Positions 42,368 through 53,374 of a DNA stretch of 64,000 nt are shown here, in pieces. A program made the position numbers and the translations under genes. The notes beneath the pieces were generated by a model. That model worked only from the letters and a program-made list of their open reading frames with translations, was not told the origin of the DNA and did not search any database. The stretch covers positions 18,002,501-18,066,500 of the forward strand of contig CM073886.1 of assembly GCA_037176705.1 (NCBI GenBank), written 5' to 3'. This DNA is from Molossus alvarezi (Eukaryota; Chordata; Mammalia; Chiroptera; Molossidae). Positions within the stretch are counted from its first letter, which is position 1. Every line of letters begins with the position of its first letter.

Positions 42368-42896
42368 CTCTGGCTTCTCACTGTCTGCAGCATAAAACAC
42401 TTTCCCTGACGTGCAAGGCCCTGCAGGCTCTGCTCCGTGCCCACCTCTCAGCAACCCGGCTGCTTTCTCCCCTGGCCCCTCTGCTCCAGCTGCACTGACC
42501 TTCCTTCAGCTCCCTGGACAAGTTATTTCCTAGCTCAGAACACTTGCACCTGCAAGACATCCCCTTGGCCTTAAATATCCTGCCTCCTGCTTCCTAAGCA
42601 CTTGGCTCCTGCTCCTCCATCAGGGTCAGCTCTGAGGCTCTCCCATCAGACAGGTCGTCCCCTTCCTGCCCAAGTCCCCCTTGTTATCTCGCATACCACC
42701 CTCTCCTTCCACTTCTAGCAATAGCCACCACTGACAAACTACATGGGGTTGTGTATTTGTTGTCTTGCCCACCAGCAAGGGTCCCAGGGAGGGAGCCTTG
42801 GGTTACTGTTGTGGGCCCAGAACCTGGTTCAGTGTTTGGCATATCATGGCACTCAGGAAATATTCGGTGGATGGATGAATGAATGAATGAATGGGT
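42368..42896 (+). mobile_element. L2 3' region, about 530 bp, sense
   Basis: One of the longest L2 copies here: 'TGGCTTCTCACTGTCTGCAGC', 'GTGCAAGGCCCTGCAGGC', 'TGCTCCAGCTGCACTGACC', 'TCAGGGTCAGCTCTGAGG', 'GGTCCCAGGGAGGGAGCC', 'CAGTGTTTGGCATATCATGG' and the terminus 'GGATGAATGAATGAATGAATG'. It is the L2 3' UTR in order with no large gap. Confidence 0.88.
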
Positions 42897-43694
42897 GTAT
42901 GGCTAGACTTTCTCCATCTGTTTTCCTGTATCTGCCAAGTGCCACTCATCTGAGAACAGATCCCAGGAAACTCAGCCTGGGAAGAAGGACAGGTTGCCCC
43001 TGTGGACTTTCGTGCTGGGTCCCAGGCCTGACTGTGTTCAGAGGCCTCATGTCCACGTGCCTGCCGAGGCCAGGCAGGGTCATGCCGCGCCCTCAGAGCC
43101 CACGGCAGTGGGGGCAGGTGTCAGCAGGCCTCAGCTTCTCAGAGGCCTCTGCTGAAAGCAGTTGTTGGCATGTGTCTCGGGAGCACAGAAGAGCCGAGGA
43201 AATGTCAGAGGGTGAATGGGATAATCAGGCCCAGCCGTCAAAACTGCCACCCACTCCAGCCTGTCAGACTTTACAAGAGAAGCCTTCCAGATGCGTCAGC
43301 TTCTTCACAAATCTACGGCAGAGAAAAGGATGCACCAAGGGAGGCTCATGGGGCGGCTGCCGATCGACTGGAGCCTTCCCAAGCTCCAACTGGGAAAATC
43401 CAACATGGGTACGAGGCCCTTTATAGGAGGCAGCAGCTGGAGAGGGGAACGGAAATTCTATCAGGGTATGCGGTATCTGATTGAATTCCCAGTGTGTGAA
43501 ATAAATGCCCAAAATAGAGCCTTATCATCCCATTTTTGTTTCCCTTCTCATTTCTTCCACGTGGGTGCTCGTGAAACTAAGCAAAGGCCTTGCGATCCCT
43601 TGGCGTGATGGAGAGCTAACTAAGGAGAGCCTTTGGTGATATTCATATTATTCCCACAGCAAGGTGCATTGCTCCACTCATTTAATTAATATTA
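42897..43694. other. unique DNA carrying a 179-codon chance frame
   Basis: A plus-strand frame 42887-43426 starts at an ATG inside the L2 GAATG terminal repeat and has no recognised domain. Overlapping frames exist on both strands. Considered non-coding. Confidence 0.5.
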
Positions 43695-43945
43695 TTCCCC
43701 GGATCTCTGAGGTATTATACTAGAGTCTGGGGAGACAACAGCAGACAAAACAGACTAGATTCATCCCCTTGGACCCTGCATTATAGTAAAGACAAACAGA
43801 AAGGTGTTAATTAGAGACACAAGTAAACAAGATGCTTATAGACTGGGATGAATTCAAAGAATGGAGCAGGTGATGAGACAGGAAGTGACCGGATGATGGG
43901 GTGAGGGGCGGTGCCTTACGTAGATAGATAAGGACATGATGCAGC
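43695..43945 (-). mobile_element. L2 3' region, antisense
   Basis: 'GGGGAGACAACAGCAGAC', 'CAAAACAGACTAGATTCATCC', 'GGACCCTGCATTATAGTAAAG', 'GTTAATTAGAGACACAAG' and 'GATGATGGGGTGAGGGG' follow reversed L2. Confidence 0.65.
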
Positions 43946-44409
43946 CAGAAATCTGAAGGATAAGTTAAACCCACATAGCCTCCCACCCCCTACTTCTTTT
44001 TTTCTGAATAGAGAATAGATTTCTATCTGTCCTGTTCAAAGAATAAAAAATAAGAGGTTGTTTGAAACCATCAGCGAGGTAGAGATGTGATTTGTGAGCT
44101 AACCCAGGGTTTTTTACTGAGCCCCAGGAGGACCAGTCTTGATTTCACCAGCATTCACTTTGATAGATTAAACGTCTCTTAGCCATGTGGAATGCCCTAA
44201 GTGTTTCATCTTTTCTCCTAATCAAACACATGTGGATGAAATGGGGAAAAGCCCACAAATTTGTGGCCCTTGGGGTTTGGCTTGTTCTTCAAAGGGTTGT
44301 TCAGAGTTTACCTCAAAGTTAAATTGAGGTCGCTAAAGATGCCCTTACCTCCATCTGCTTTCATGACAAATCAGTAACCTATTTTGCTGATATTTACTAA
44401 GTAAAAGCA
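43946..44409. other. unique non-coding DNA
   Basis: No recognised feature. Confidence 0.4.
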
Positions 44410-45150
44410 TTTGACTATTGATATACCCTGCTATTTTTGTGGTTATTGTTGCTTGCTATTTTTGATGTTATTAACAGTTGCTTTTAAGTTTTGTAATTAT
44501 TTTAATATATTACCTTTGGGTTTATTTTATCCCCCCACCTCAATTCTTTTTTTTTTTTTTTTTTTGGTACATGCCCCTAGCAGGAACCGAACCTGGGACT
44601 CTCTGGTCTGCAGGCTGATACTCCAACTGCTGAGCCAAACCAGCCATGGCAGCCCCACTTCGATTCTTAAGTTGAAATCTTAGTTTAGTTATTTACACTC
44701 TCTTGTTTTCTAATACATAAATGTAAGGCTATTCATTTTCCTCTGAGAACTACTTTGACTGTATCCTATCACCTTTGTTTTGCATAACCATATCATTCAG
44801 TTCCATATAGTTTATAATTTTTATCTTTATTTTTTCTTTAAAGGTATAATTTTAAATGATCAATTATAGTTGGGGGCAGTTTTTTTGATTTCTAATTTTA
44901 TAGGATAGAATATACTTCATTAACTATCAACTCAAACAAAATCTTGAGATTTTCTTTGTGGTCTGGTACATAGTCAATTAAACAAAATGTGTACATGAAG
45001 ATTATTGGGTTGATCAAATGCTCAATAGCTTTTCTTATTTTTCTGCTTTATCTATGGCTTTATTTTAAATTTACCCTCTCTAGTTGGTGTTTCTGTGGGG
45101 AAGATTTTTAGAGTTGTTGTTTTATTTTATTTTGCTTAGCTTCATTGTCA
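44410..45150 (-). mobile_element. old L1 ORF2 remnant, antisense, split by a VES head
   Basis: 'CCTCTGAGAACTACTTTGAC', 'TGTATCCTATCACCTTTG', 'GGATAGAATATACTTC', 'TTTCTTTGTGGTCTGGTAC' and 'AATGTGTACATGAAGATTATTG' are the reverse of a conserved ORF2 region, with many stops. Part of the copy lies left of 44549 and part right of 44652. Confidence 0.6.
44549..44652 (-). mobile_element. VES SINE, tRNA head only, with poly-A and TSD
   Basis: A T run of about 18 (44549-44565, following the TSD TT) is joined directly to 'GGTACATGCCCCTAGCAGG', 'AACCGAACCTGGGACTC', 'CTGATACTCCAACTGC' and 'TGAGCCAAACCAGCCATGG'. Everything 3' of GGGCATGTACC in the VES is missing. A 16-bp duplication with two mismatches flanks it (44533-44548 and 44653-44668), so the short form itself was retroposed. 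Confidence 0.88.
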
Positions 45151-46174
45151 AGCCAGAAATTTCAAATTATCAAGAAGAAAAAGAAAAAAATACCCTTAAT
45201 CACTCTCCAGGTAGGTCAAGGGGAGGTGTCTGCTAAAGAGACTTTACAGTGAAGTGTGACTGAGCTTTTGATGTAGTAAAACTGCCCATGGCTAGAACGT
45301 TTCTATAAAGACTGCGGGGTCTGCCTCTGGACCACTTTTAAGGGGTGGCAGTGGCTGCATTTGTTGGTTTTTTTTAATGAGATGTTTTTAGAAATATAGC
45401 ACTTAGTCCATCAGTAAGGGTGGGGGCAGGGACGGTTGACATTCTAGTAACCATATCATCAACCAGCACACTTTTAAAAAGGAATTTTTAAAAGGACTCG
45501 CAAAAATATAAAATTAAGGTCATCTCTGAGGTTTTTGGCTGAGCTGAATAAACCTCGAAGCAAAAATCATATCTTTTCCCAAAGCTTAACACAGAGCTTT
45601 AGAGATCTGTGAGAAAGAACAGAACTCTGAACATAAGCCTTGATTGGTATCATAAAGCACTGGAGGTGGTTCTAATAACTCCTGGGGCTGCTGAAAAGTA
45701 CGTCCAGGGTGATCAGTGACACAATCGCACATTTCTGGGCGTCTCCACAATCCCTTCTGGGAGCATAAACAGTCCATTCCCAGGCTGCCTCATTTTCCTC
45801 TTCAGATTAGACTGTGGCCTTTGGGGAAGTGACAGGCAGGTGGCTGTGCATCACAACTCTTCATTTAACCGAACCGGCCGCTTCTGCCTCCCCTTTCCAC
45901 GGCCATCAAGATGTCACGATTCTTCCTTTGTGTGTGACAAGCTTTTGACAGCAGGCTCCTCCTTGCCTCCCTCCCACTTTGTTTGACATGCCTGTTTTCA
46001 CAGGTGGTCATTCACCATTATCTTGGAAATGTGTATGTCTAGTCTGAAGTCACTGGACTGGTAGCAGAGGGAGTGGAGTCCTCTGGTGGGGATTCTTCCT
46101 GACTCATTTCATTCAATTGCTCTGGGTCTGGTTGCCCAGGCTTTGGGTAAGGGAAGTATTACTGTAATTGGATG
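45151..46174. other. unique non-coding DNA
   Basis: Contains A-rich and T-rich stretches (45170-45195 and 45370-45380). No repeat family or gene is recognised. Confidence 0.4.
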
Positions 46175-46660
46175 CTGTTATTAGTCAGGGTTCTGCAGAG
46201 AGACAGAACCAATAGGATAGATAGAGAAATAGTTATATAGATAGGTCTATATCTCTCTATATATACACACATGTATGTTTATCATAATGAAATAGCTCAT
46301 GTAATTATGGAGGCTGACAACTACCTAGATTGGCCATTGACAAGTGGTGGCACAGGAGAGCCAATGAATGGTGTAGTTCCAGTCCCAGTGGGAAGGCCCA
46401 AGAACCAAGAGGGCTAATGGCACAAGTCTTGGTCTAAAAGCAGAAGACGACCACTGTTCAAGCTTGAAGACAGGTGGAGAGACAGCAAATTTCCCCCGAT
46501 TCAACCTTGTTGTTCTATTGGGTCTTCACCTAATTGGATGAGGACAATCATTCTTCTGATTCAAATGTTGATCTCAACCAGAAACACCCAAATAGGCACA
46601 CCCAGAACAATGTTTAAGCGAATATCTGGGCACTCTGTGGCCCAGTCAAATTGACACATA
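46175..46660. mobile_element. eutherian interspersed repeat, family unresolved
   Basis: It starts 'GTTATTAGTCAGGGTTCTGC', then 'AGAACCAATAGGATAG', an ATAG-rich patch, 'ATTATGGAGGCTGACAAC', 'GATTCAAATGTTGATCTC', 'CAGAAACACCCAAATAGGC', 'ATATCTGGGCACTCTGTGG' and ends 'CAGTCAAATTGACACATAC'. I recognise this block order as a high-copy placental repeat but cannot name the family with confidence. The LTR-like length suggests a retroelement terminal part. Confidence 0.55.
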
Positions 46661-47212
46661 CAATTATCCATCCCCGTTGCACATGGAGCATTCATGGTAT
46701 GTTGCAGAATTTAAATTAAATTGCTCCTTGCTCTCTCAGTCCCTTAGGATGGTCTGAGCACCCTATGTAATAGCAGAACAACAACACAAGTCTCAATTTG
46801 AAACTGTTCTACAGAAACAAAACGTTACTGGAAATTCCAGTGGTAGGTCTTTTCTGTGGGGCGTGGTGGAATCTGGACCCTCTGATGATGCCATGAGGGC
46901 TCTGTCTCACTCCACCACTCTCCTCTGTATTGGCTTCATTCTCAGGCATGCTCTCTCCTCTTGGTGGGATGGTGGCTCCAGCAAATCCAGACTTGAGCTT
47001 GACTACCTTTGTTCACCCAGCAGTAAGCATGAGCCGAGTTTCTACAAAAGTCTCAGGGCTTCTGTTTCTTGGGTTAACCTGAGTCGGGTACCCATCCTTA
47101 AACCAGGCTTCTGGAAGAGGCTGAGAATAAGCTGACTGCCTGAGATCAAACCTCAGGGAAAGAGCACGAGAAAGAGGTGACTTTTGAGTAGAAACTTTGG
47201 GTATCAAAATTA
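46661..47212. other. unique non-coding DNA
   Basis: No recognised repeat or gene. Confidence 0.4.
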
Positions 47213-47785
47213 GAAGTTAAACATATAATTACCATATGACCCAGCAGTCTTATTACATTCATAGGTCAATACAGAGACTTGTACACAAATGTCCACAGCA
47301 ACACTACTCATGATACCCAAAAGATAGAAATAATCCAAATGTCCATCAACTGATGAATGGATAAACGAAATATGGTACATCCATACAATGGAATATTATT
47401 CAGCTATAAAAAGGAATGATGTATTGTTACATGCTATGAAATAGATGAACCTTAAAAATATACTTGTATGAAAGAAGCCAGACATAAAAGGTCAACTAAG
47501 GTATGATTCCACTTTTATTAAATATCTAGAATAAGGAAACTCAGAGATACAAAGCAGATGTGTGGTTGCTAGGGATTGAAGTAGGGGTGATTAGAGAGTG
47601 ACTACTTAATGGATGTGGGGTTTCCTTCTGGAGAAAGGAAAATGTTCTTGAACTAGATATCTGTGATGGTTGTATAGCATTGCAAATGTTCCGTCACTAA
47701 CAGTAAGTTTTATGTTGTGTGTATTTATCACAATAAAATAAAAATATTAATCCATTTTGAATTAAAAAAACAAAACAAAGGAAGC
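47213..47785 (+). mobile_element. L1M 3' end with ORF2 C-terminus, sense
   Basis: 'AATTACCATATGACCCAGC', 'TTGTACACAAATGTCCACAG', 'CCAAATGTCCATCAACTGATG', 'AATGGAATATTATTCAGC', 'GAAAGAAGCCAGACATAAAAGG', 'GTGTGGTTGCTAGGGATTG' and 'ATCACAATAAAATAAAAATAT', then an A-rich tail ending near 47785. ORF2 is broken by stops and indels. The structure is simple 5' truncation, unlike the inverted copies at 25.7 and 28.1 kb. Confidence 0.9.
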
Positions 47786-48174
47786 CAGATAGGAATGCTG
47801 AGTGGACAAAAGCATTCTATGGCCCATGTCCTATCTGGCTTCAAAACTAACTCCAGTCAGACAGTGCTAATGGGGTAAGATACGGAAGCTGTGGGATCAT
47901 AGGCATACACCTCTGAGACGCACGACCTAATTTTCACTTGCAAGTTTCTGCTTGTTGATACTGTCTGAGGTCCTGGGCAGCTGTAGGAGAGGCAGCTGTT
48001 CCTCTTTCCAATGTAGATCCTAGACTCACACATGTATTTTTTTTTTTTTTTAACACAATGGATGTCTTTCTTATTAGTGTAACTAAATGAGTTTGTTGAG
48101 TTCCTGTTACGTGCCTGGACTTTTCTTAGCTATGCAAACTTGGGTGTGTGTTAATGGCAAATCTAGTAACTGCT
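47786..48174. other. unique DNA with a T run
   Basis: A T run of about 14 lies near 48038-48051. Nothing else is recognised. Confidence 0.4.
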
Positions 48175-48375
48175 ACTAACTATGTGCCCAGGTCTCTGCT
48201 AAAGACATTAATTATCTTCTCATTGGATTCTCACAACAGCATTTTGAGATAGGTTCTGTTATTATCTCCATTTTACAGATGAGAGGACTGAGGCTCAGAG
48301 AACTTGGCTCAAGGAAACGGTCCAGCTTCTAGATAGCAGAGGCAGGATTCAAAACAGGGCCCCCTGAGGCCAGAA
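48175..48375 (-). mobile_element. MIR SINE, antisense
   Basis: 'CTAACTATGTGCCCAGGTC', 'CATTGGATTCTCACAACAGC', 'TTATCTCCATTTTACAGATG', 'AGAGGACTGAGGCTCAGAG' and 'GCAGAGGCAGGATTCAAAAC' match reversed MIR well. Confidence 0.88.
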
Positions 48376-49140
48376 TTCCTGCTCCAAACCACCCAACACA
48401 GTGAATGAGGACATCAGCAAATGCCGGGGTGCTCTTGGCTCCATGCAAAACAGAGAAATATCCATTAGGATACAAAAATCAGACCATCTTGCGCTCATCT
48501 CTGGAGCCCTTATTTATAGAGTGCCCAGTGGCTGCTATTTCTAACTTAAGCCGGAAGGTTTTCTTTGAAAGTTTCAATCTGCAACTTGAAAGCAAAGCAG
48601 GAGGAGAAAAGAGCTGGGGGTGCACGTCAGCAAAAGCTGTTCTGAAATCTAAGAGCAAGGACACCGGAGCAGAGAGATTGTCATCTTATTAACGTAGGAG
48701 GATCAAGATGCTCAGGCAGGGACGCTCCATTATTTATAGGAATCCAAGACTTTTCTATACACTTCACTGAGGCCTTTCATATATTTGTGCTGGAGATTAA
48801 CACTGATGTTATTTTCTTTAATGTCTGTTTTTAGTGTATGCGATGCATGTTGGCATTCAGGAAATTCAGCCAGAGGAGAAAAACAATAGTATTAATTAGG
48901 AATGTCAGTCATGGGTGTTATGAAATTCAAAACTGCCAAGTTTCTGGAGCATTTAGTGGTAATTATAATAGACTGTGGAGACAAGCTGTTCTTCATTTCC
49001 TATAAAAAATGCACAGTTTGATGGGCAAGTGATCAAAGTGCTAATGCAAACCCTGGTGGAAGGGGTGCCTCTTTCACGCTGTTATTTTTAGGACTCAACG
49101 CTCTTGCTAATTCAGAGCTGCCCAGAGAGTGGAGACCATC
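48376..49140. promoter_or_regulatory. large candidate conserved non-coding block
   Basis: About 760 bp with no recognised repeat and many enhancer-like words: 'GAGCCCTTATTTATAGAGTG' (MEF2-like), 'GTATTAATTAGGAATG', 'GTGGTAATTATAATAG', 'AAGTGATCAAAGTGC' (TCF/LEF-like) and 'CCATTATTTATAGGAATCC'. It is the longest such block in the window. Motif readings are visual and conservation is untested. Confidence 0.45.
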
Positions 49141-49599
49141 TAGTGAATATAAGGCCCCTTGTCTTTTTATAATTTAAAATTACTGCTTGATTTTTTTTTT
49201 TTTCACTATCTCCACACAGGTTGGAGAGTGTGTGTGTTGAGGGTGGTGGTAAAGGATACCACCCACGGGCCTGGCAGGATATTCAGATTTAAATCAGAGC
49301 CCTAACTGTTCTCTAGGTAAAGTCACACCTATAATCAATTTCTCTCAAAGTGATGAATAATAAATACCCATCCTGTGTTCTTTGGATAACCCAGTTAAGG
49401 CGGTGGAGGGATTTGAATGTTTGAGAACTGAAATAAAATGAGTGCTACTTCCCTGCATTTTCTCAGGTTTCCGACGAGACGTTTACATTTCTTGATTTGT
49501 TTTTGGAGTATTCAAATCAACTGAGGGGCAGGGAATGGACCAGATGGAACCATAGGGATGTAAGGATTCTATTTTCAGCACCCTAATTCCTTGCATTGG
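49141..49599. other. unique non-coding DNA
   Basis: A T run lies at about 49191-49203. No other feature is recognised. Confidence 0.4.
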
Positions 49600-49750
49600 C
49601 TTTATGAGCCTTAGAATAGCCCTTTGAGGATGTCTGGACAGATCCCAGCCACCCTGATGAGGAAATTCATTCAGTTGCAGAGATCAAGAAACTTGCCCAA
49701 GGTTATTCAGATGCTCATTGTCAGAGGGCTCCTGACTTCACACCCGGTGC
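49600..49750 (-). mobile_element. MIR fragment, antisense
   Basis: 'CCCTGATGAGGAAATTCATTC', 'GATCAAGAAACTTGCCCAAGG' and 'TTATTCAGATGCTCATTG' match reversed MIR. Confidence 0.65.
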
Positions 49751-51394
49751 TGTCTACACTTCACTCGACTGCTAATGCCATTTCTGGACATGCCCCAGTG
49801 CCTTTGCACATGCTGTGATGTATGTCTGTTGTGCTGAACCTCTTAAGTCTGGCTGTTGGCATACTTCTTTCTTAGAGGACATGCACTCCTCTCTAGTCCC
49901 CAAAAGGACCCACATTGTAGGAAAGGGTAAGTGTGACATGTTCCCTAAAAGATTGATATTAAACCTGATTTTAAAAAAACTAGTCCAACAGGGCTCAAAG
50001 AATAAGTTAGATTTTTCCAGGAAAGAGCATAGCAGTGGGAGACTCAGAATCATCCATCTCTGTTTTTTTTTCATAGTCACCATCTCCATTAGCTGGAGAT
50101 AATGGCGTCAAGAGGAGAAATCTCTAGCTGTTTTTGGTTTGCTTATAATTTGTGTGACTTACAAGAAGCCCAGATAAATTTGGTGGTATCTGATAGTCCT
50201 AGCTGGGTGTGAGAAATAAAGGAGAGATGATGAGAGGTCCTTCACAGTATGTTTGTGTCTGTGGGTTTTTGTTTTTAATAATTAATAGCAGGTCCTTCTT
50301 TATCCTGAACTTTTCCAGAAATAATTGGGTAGCTTGAGGTTGGGCCAGTAATTGCTGGGAGATGTGCCGGCCTTGGCTGAGACTCCACTCAGGCTGGTTC
50401 GTTGGTGGAAACACCCCTTCCCCCTCCCAGTGGTTTGGAAGAATGTCTAGCAGCGTATCTGCATCCTTTGGAAAAGCAGGGCACGTTTTTCTGCTGACAC
50501 ACACAAGCCTTATAATTTAGCATTAGAAAAGAAAAATGGTTTCGAACAAGAAAATATATTTAGAGCTCATTATTCAAGCAGGAGTCACAGAGAAGGGGCA
50601 AGGACGTAGCCAGTCAACGGGAAACAGCTCGCGTTGCAGGGTCAGAAGGAAGCATGTGGCTGGCACTCAGACGCCAGGCAGGAAGGGCGGATGGGTCAAC
50701 ATCAAAGTCGAGAATCAGTGAGGGAAGGTGGTGAGGTTGCCTCCTCCCTCAGCAAACCCGTCCTGAAGACTCGTCCCGAGCTGCTTTCTAGCAGGTCCCT
50801 CCTCTCCCTGGCTCCCAGAAAAGGGCAGTTCACAGTGAATTTCCATGTTCCTTCTCCAAGGAGGCTTCTGCTTGGTGTCTAAATATTGGCAGTGCCGTGT
50901 CCAAGGCCAGAGCTAGCTGTCCGTTCAAATGAAAGGGGGTCCTGGAGGCAACTGTCCCCACTTGGTGAAGTTCACATCTACCTTCAGGTGGAAGGCCATA
51001 GCTGCAGGGTTTTCCCATCTTGGACCTGCGTTTCTTTATTCTCTCCCTAGCTACCTGCTCTGCCGACCCACCGGCCGTCTGTCGTCACCCGCTCACTCTT
51101 ATACCGTGTGTGTGAATATAACAGAGTGAATCACGATTGTCCCTGGGCTTGCATCCTTTTTCAGGGCTGCCTGAGACCTGTGAGCACGGCCTCATTCAGC
51201 ACTCTGCCTGCATTGTCTGCTTCATCCTACAGTCCTCATCTCCACTGAGGCTGCAGAAGGGAAGGGAGAACGAGGAAACCTCGTGGGTCTCCATACATCC
51301 GAGGGAAGAGGAAGACGAACAAACGCTGTTTGGAGGCCTGTGGTGTGCAAGGGATTGTGCTACTTGCTTCATAAACATTATCCATTGCAATTCA
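49751..51394. other. unique non-coding DNA
   Basis: No repeat or gene recognised in about 1.6 kb. Several 60-105 codon frames on both strands overlap each other and have no recognisable domains. Confidence 0.4.
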
Positions 51395-51534
51395 GTAATT
51401 ACTTCTTGCTTATCCATGATGTGCCTAGCTCTGTTCTGGGGTAGGCAGTTATACCGTGGAAGACAAGGCAGATATATTCTGTTATTGAAGCTCTTGAGTC
51501 TAGAAGGAGGACATGTCATTAAGAAGGAATTACA
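51395..51534 (-). mobile_element. L2 remnant, antisense, left of VES
   Basis: 'GATGTGCCTAGCTCTGTTCTGG', 'ACCGTGGAAGACAAGGCAG' and 'GAAGCTCTTGAGTCTAGAAGG' follow reversed L2. It continues after the VES at 51782. Confidence 0.6.
51521..51534. repeat. VES target-site duplication, left copy (14 bp)
   Basis: AAGAAGGAATTACA is repeated exactly at 51782-51795, bracketing the VES. Confidence 0.92.
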
Positions 51535-51781
51535 GCCCCGGCCAGTTTGGCTCAGCGGTTAGAGCGTTGGCCTGTGGTCCAGAGAGACCCCGGTTCGGAT
51601 GCCTGCTAAGGGCATGTACCTCGGTTGCAGTTTTCCCCGGCCCTGGTTGGTTGTGCGGGTGGCAGCCACTCGATGTGTTCCTTTCAAGTAGATGTTTCTC
51701 CCTCTCTTCTTCTCTCTTCCTCCCACTCTATCTGAACAAAAAATGTCCTCGGGTGAGGATAAAAAAAAAAAAAAAAAAAAA
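51535..51781 (+). mobile_element. VES SINE, full-length, sense, perfect TSD
   Basis: 'GCCCCGGCCAGTTTGGCTCAG', the A box 'TGGCTCAGCGGTTAGAGCG', the B box 'CCGGTTCGGATGCC', 'AAGGGCATGTACCTCGG', 'CCCCGGCCCTGGTTGGTTG', 'CACTCGATGTGTTCC', a pyrimidine box, 'TGTCCTCGGGTGAGGATA', then about 22 A. The intact 14-bp duplication and long pure A tail point to a young copy. Confidence 0.96.
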
Positions 51782-51925
51782 AAGAAGGAATTACAAGTAT
51801 ATTAAGTGCTCCATGAGGAGGAGCTGAAGGTAGTGGGTAGTGTGAAGATCTCTAAAAGAAACTGGGTTCGTCTGATTTAGGGGCCAGGGGAGGTGTTTCT
51901 GAGTAACTGATATTTACGCTAAGAT
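51782..51925 (-). mobile_element. L2 remnant, antisense, right of VES
   Basis: 'ATATTAAGTGCTCCATGAGG' and 'GGGGAGGTGTTTCTGAGTAAC' are compatible with continuation of the reversed L2 after the SINE. Confidence 0.5.
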
Positions 51926-51929
51926 GTGA

Positions 51930-52050
51930 ATATGGTTTTTCTCTCGTGTAATCTTCACCTTCTTCTAAAATGGATGTAATACTCATATCTGTTTTGCAGA
52001 GGGGAGAACTGACGTTCAGGGACATGTGTATGGTGACAGCGATGGTTTGT
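51930..52050 (-). mobile_element. MIR fragment, antisense
   Basis: 'CGTGTAATCTTCACCTTC', 'GGATGTAATACTCATATCTG' and 'TTTTGCAGAGGGGAGAACTG' resemble the reversed MIR core. Confidence 0.5.
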
Positions 52051-52239
52051 TTGACTCCGGGACCCATCTCTCTTCCCCCAGATTCTGCCTCTTCCTGGGG
52101 CTTTCCCATCCTGTCACAAAGTCTTGACACAGGGCTTTAGAAAGCAAAGGTGGAGGAGGGGGACTCCCTGGCAGTCCTCTGGTTTAGAGAACTAAGGAAG
52201 CATCTCATAGTTGGCATGGGACATAAGGTAGCGGCGGAG

Positions 52240-52392
52240 ACATAAACTCTGGAGAAAAGCTTGGATTCAGATCCTGTATGGTGACTGTTATGAATCTGTT
52301 ATTTCAGGGAAGCCATTTCTCCACCCCTGTGGCCAAAACTTGATGTGCAAAGTTATAATGTGGCTGGGCCTTGGCACATGGTAGGCATTTTA
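52240..52392 (+). mobile_element. MIR SINE, sense, interrupted by a SINE
   Basis: 'ATAAACTCTGGAGAAAAGC', 'TTGGATTCAGATCCTGTATGG', 'AGGGAAGCCATTTCTCCACC' and 'TTGGCACATGGTAGGCATTTT' follow MIR, the last block being its 3' GGCACATAGTAGGC part, where the next SINE inserted. Confidence 0.7.
52373..52392. repeat. SINE target-site duplication, left copy (18-20 bp)
   Basis: GGCACATGGTAGGCATTTTA is repeated exactly at 52599-52618. The first one or two G could belong to the SINE head. Confidence 0.92.
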
Positions 52393-52598
52393 TTTTTATT
52401 TAAAAAATGTTTTTATGGATTTTTTAGGAAGAGAGGAAAGGAGAGAGAAATAGAAACATCAGTGTGAGAGATCGGCTGCCTCCTGCACGCCCCCTGTGGG
52501 GTTGGAGCCTGCAACCTGGGCATGTGCCCTGGCCAGGAATCGAACAGGGACCTCTCAGTCCATGGAATGGCATTCAACCCACTGAGTCACTTGGACCA
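52393..52598 (-). mobile_element. bat tRNA-derived SINE, GCACATGCCCAGG subtype, antisense, perfect TSD
   Basis: It opens with an AT-rich tail 'TTTTTATTTAAAAAATG', then 'GAGAGAAATAGAAACATCAG', 'GATCGGCTGCCTCCTGCACG', 'TGCAACCTGGGCATGTGCCC', 'CAGGAATCGAACAGGGAC', 'CTGAGTCACTTGGACCAGG'. It has GCACATGCCCAGGTTGCAGG (reverse sense) where the main VES has GGGCATGTACCTCGG. It is thus a second lineage, still with an exact duplication and recently active. Confidence 0.92.
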
Positions 52599-52618
52599 GG
52601 CACATGGTAGGCATTTTA

Positions 52619-53374
52619 AAATAGCATATCTTTGGGACCTAAGGAAGGAGGAGAAGATATGAGCAGCCCAGGAGGTTCTCCTGTTTGTAGGAGGCCATTT
52701 ATCGCAGAATCATTTCTGGGCTTTGAGCTAAATGTGTTTGTGCTGGAAAAGAGAGAAGCATCTCTTGGGTGCTCAGCCAGGAGGCCACAGATGTGGACAA
52801 TAGAGAACTCAACTCACGTGCCCAGTAGGAAGAAGACAATCGCTCCCCAAACACAGCTGCCTCCTTCTCAATTGGACCCGACTTTGCCAGATAATGGAAA
52901 CACAGAAAACAAGGCACAGAAAAACGAGCTGTTTATGTTTAAACATGGCAACCGAACCTCAACACGGAGGCTTCTTGGACGGCACTGGTGTGTCCTCTCT
53001 CAGCCCCTGTGGCCTCTGGGCCCAGCCTATGGATTTCCAAGATTGCTGCGCCCTGTCTGTCAGGGAGAGATGGATGATTAATGACATCTGTTCCAGTGTC
53101 CTCCCTCCTAGGAGACGGTGTGTGTGGAAATGCTCTGCCCCCTCCTTGCCCTGCCCCCTCCTCACATCTCTTCCAGCAGCTCCTGGTAGTTGCTGACATT
53201 GCAGGGAAGTAAAGAGGGCGAGGTGCCGGACTCCTGTTGGACTCAGTTATAGGAGACAAACTCCTGTGTCTGGGAACATCGTCTTCTATACATGAAGCTT
53301 GAAAGGGCTAAGCCTTGTCTACAAAGCAGGCCTTAATGGGGATCATTTAACGGATACAGTCATCACACCTCTAT
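52619..53374. other. unique non-coding DNA
   Basis: A 149-codon plus-strand frame (52632-53081) and overlapping minus-strand frames have no recognisable domain. No repeat recognised. Confidence 0.4.

Noticed and set aside
42887..43426. 179-codon plus-strand open frame
   Set aside because: Its start codon lies in the GAATG terminal repeat of an L2. Overlapping frames occur on both strands and no protein family is recognised.
52632..53081. 149-codon plus-strand open frame
   Set aside because: No domain recognised and opposite-strand frames cover the same DNA.
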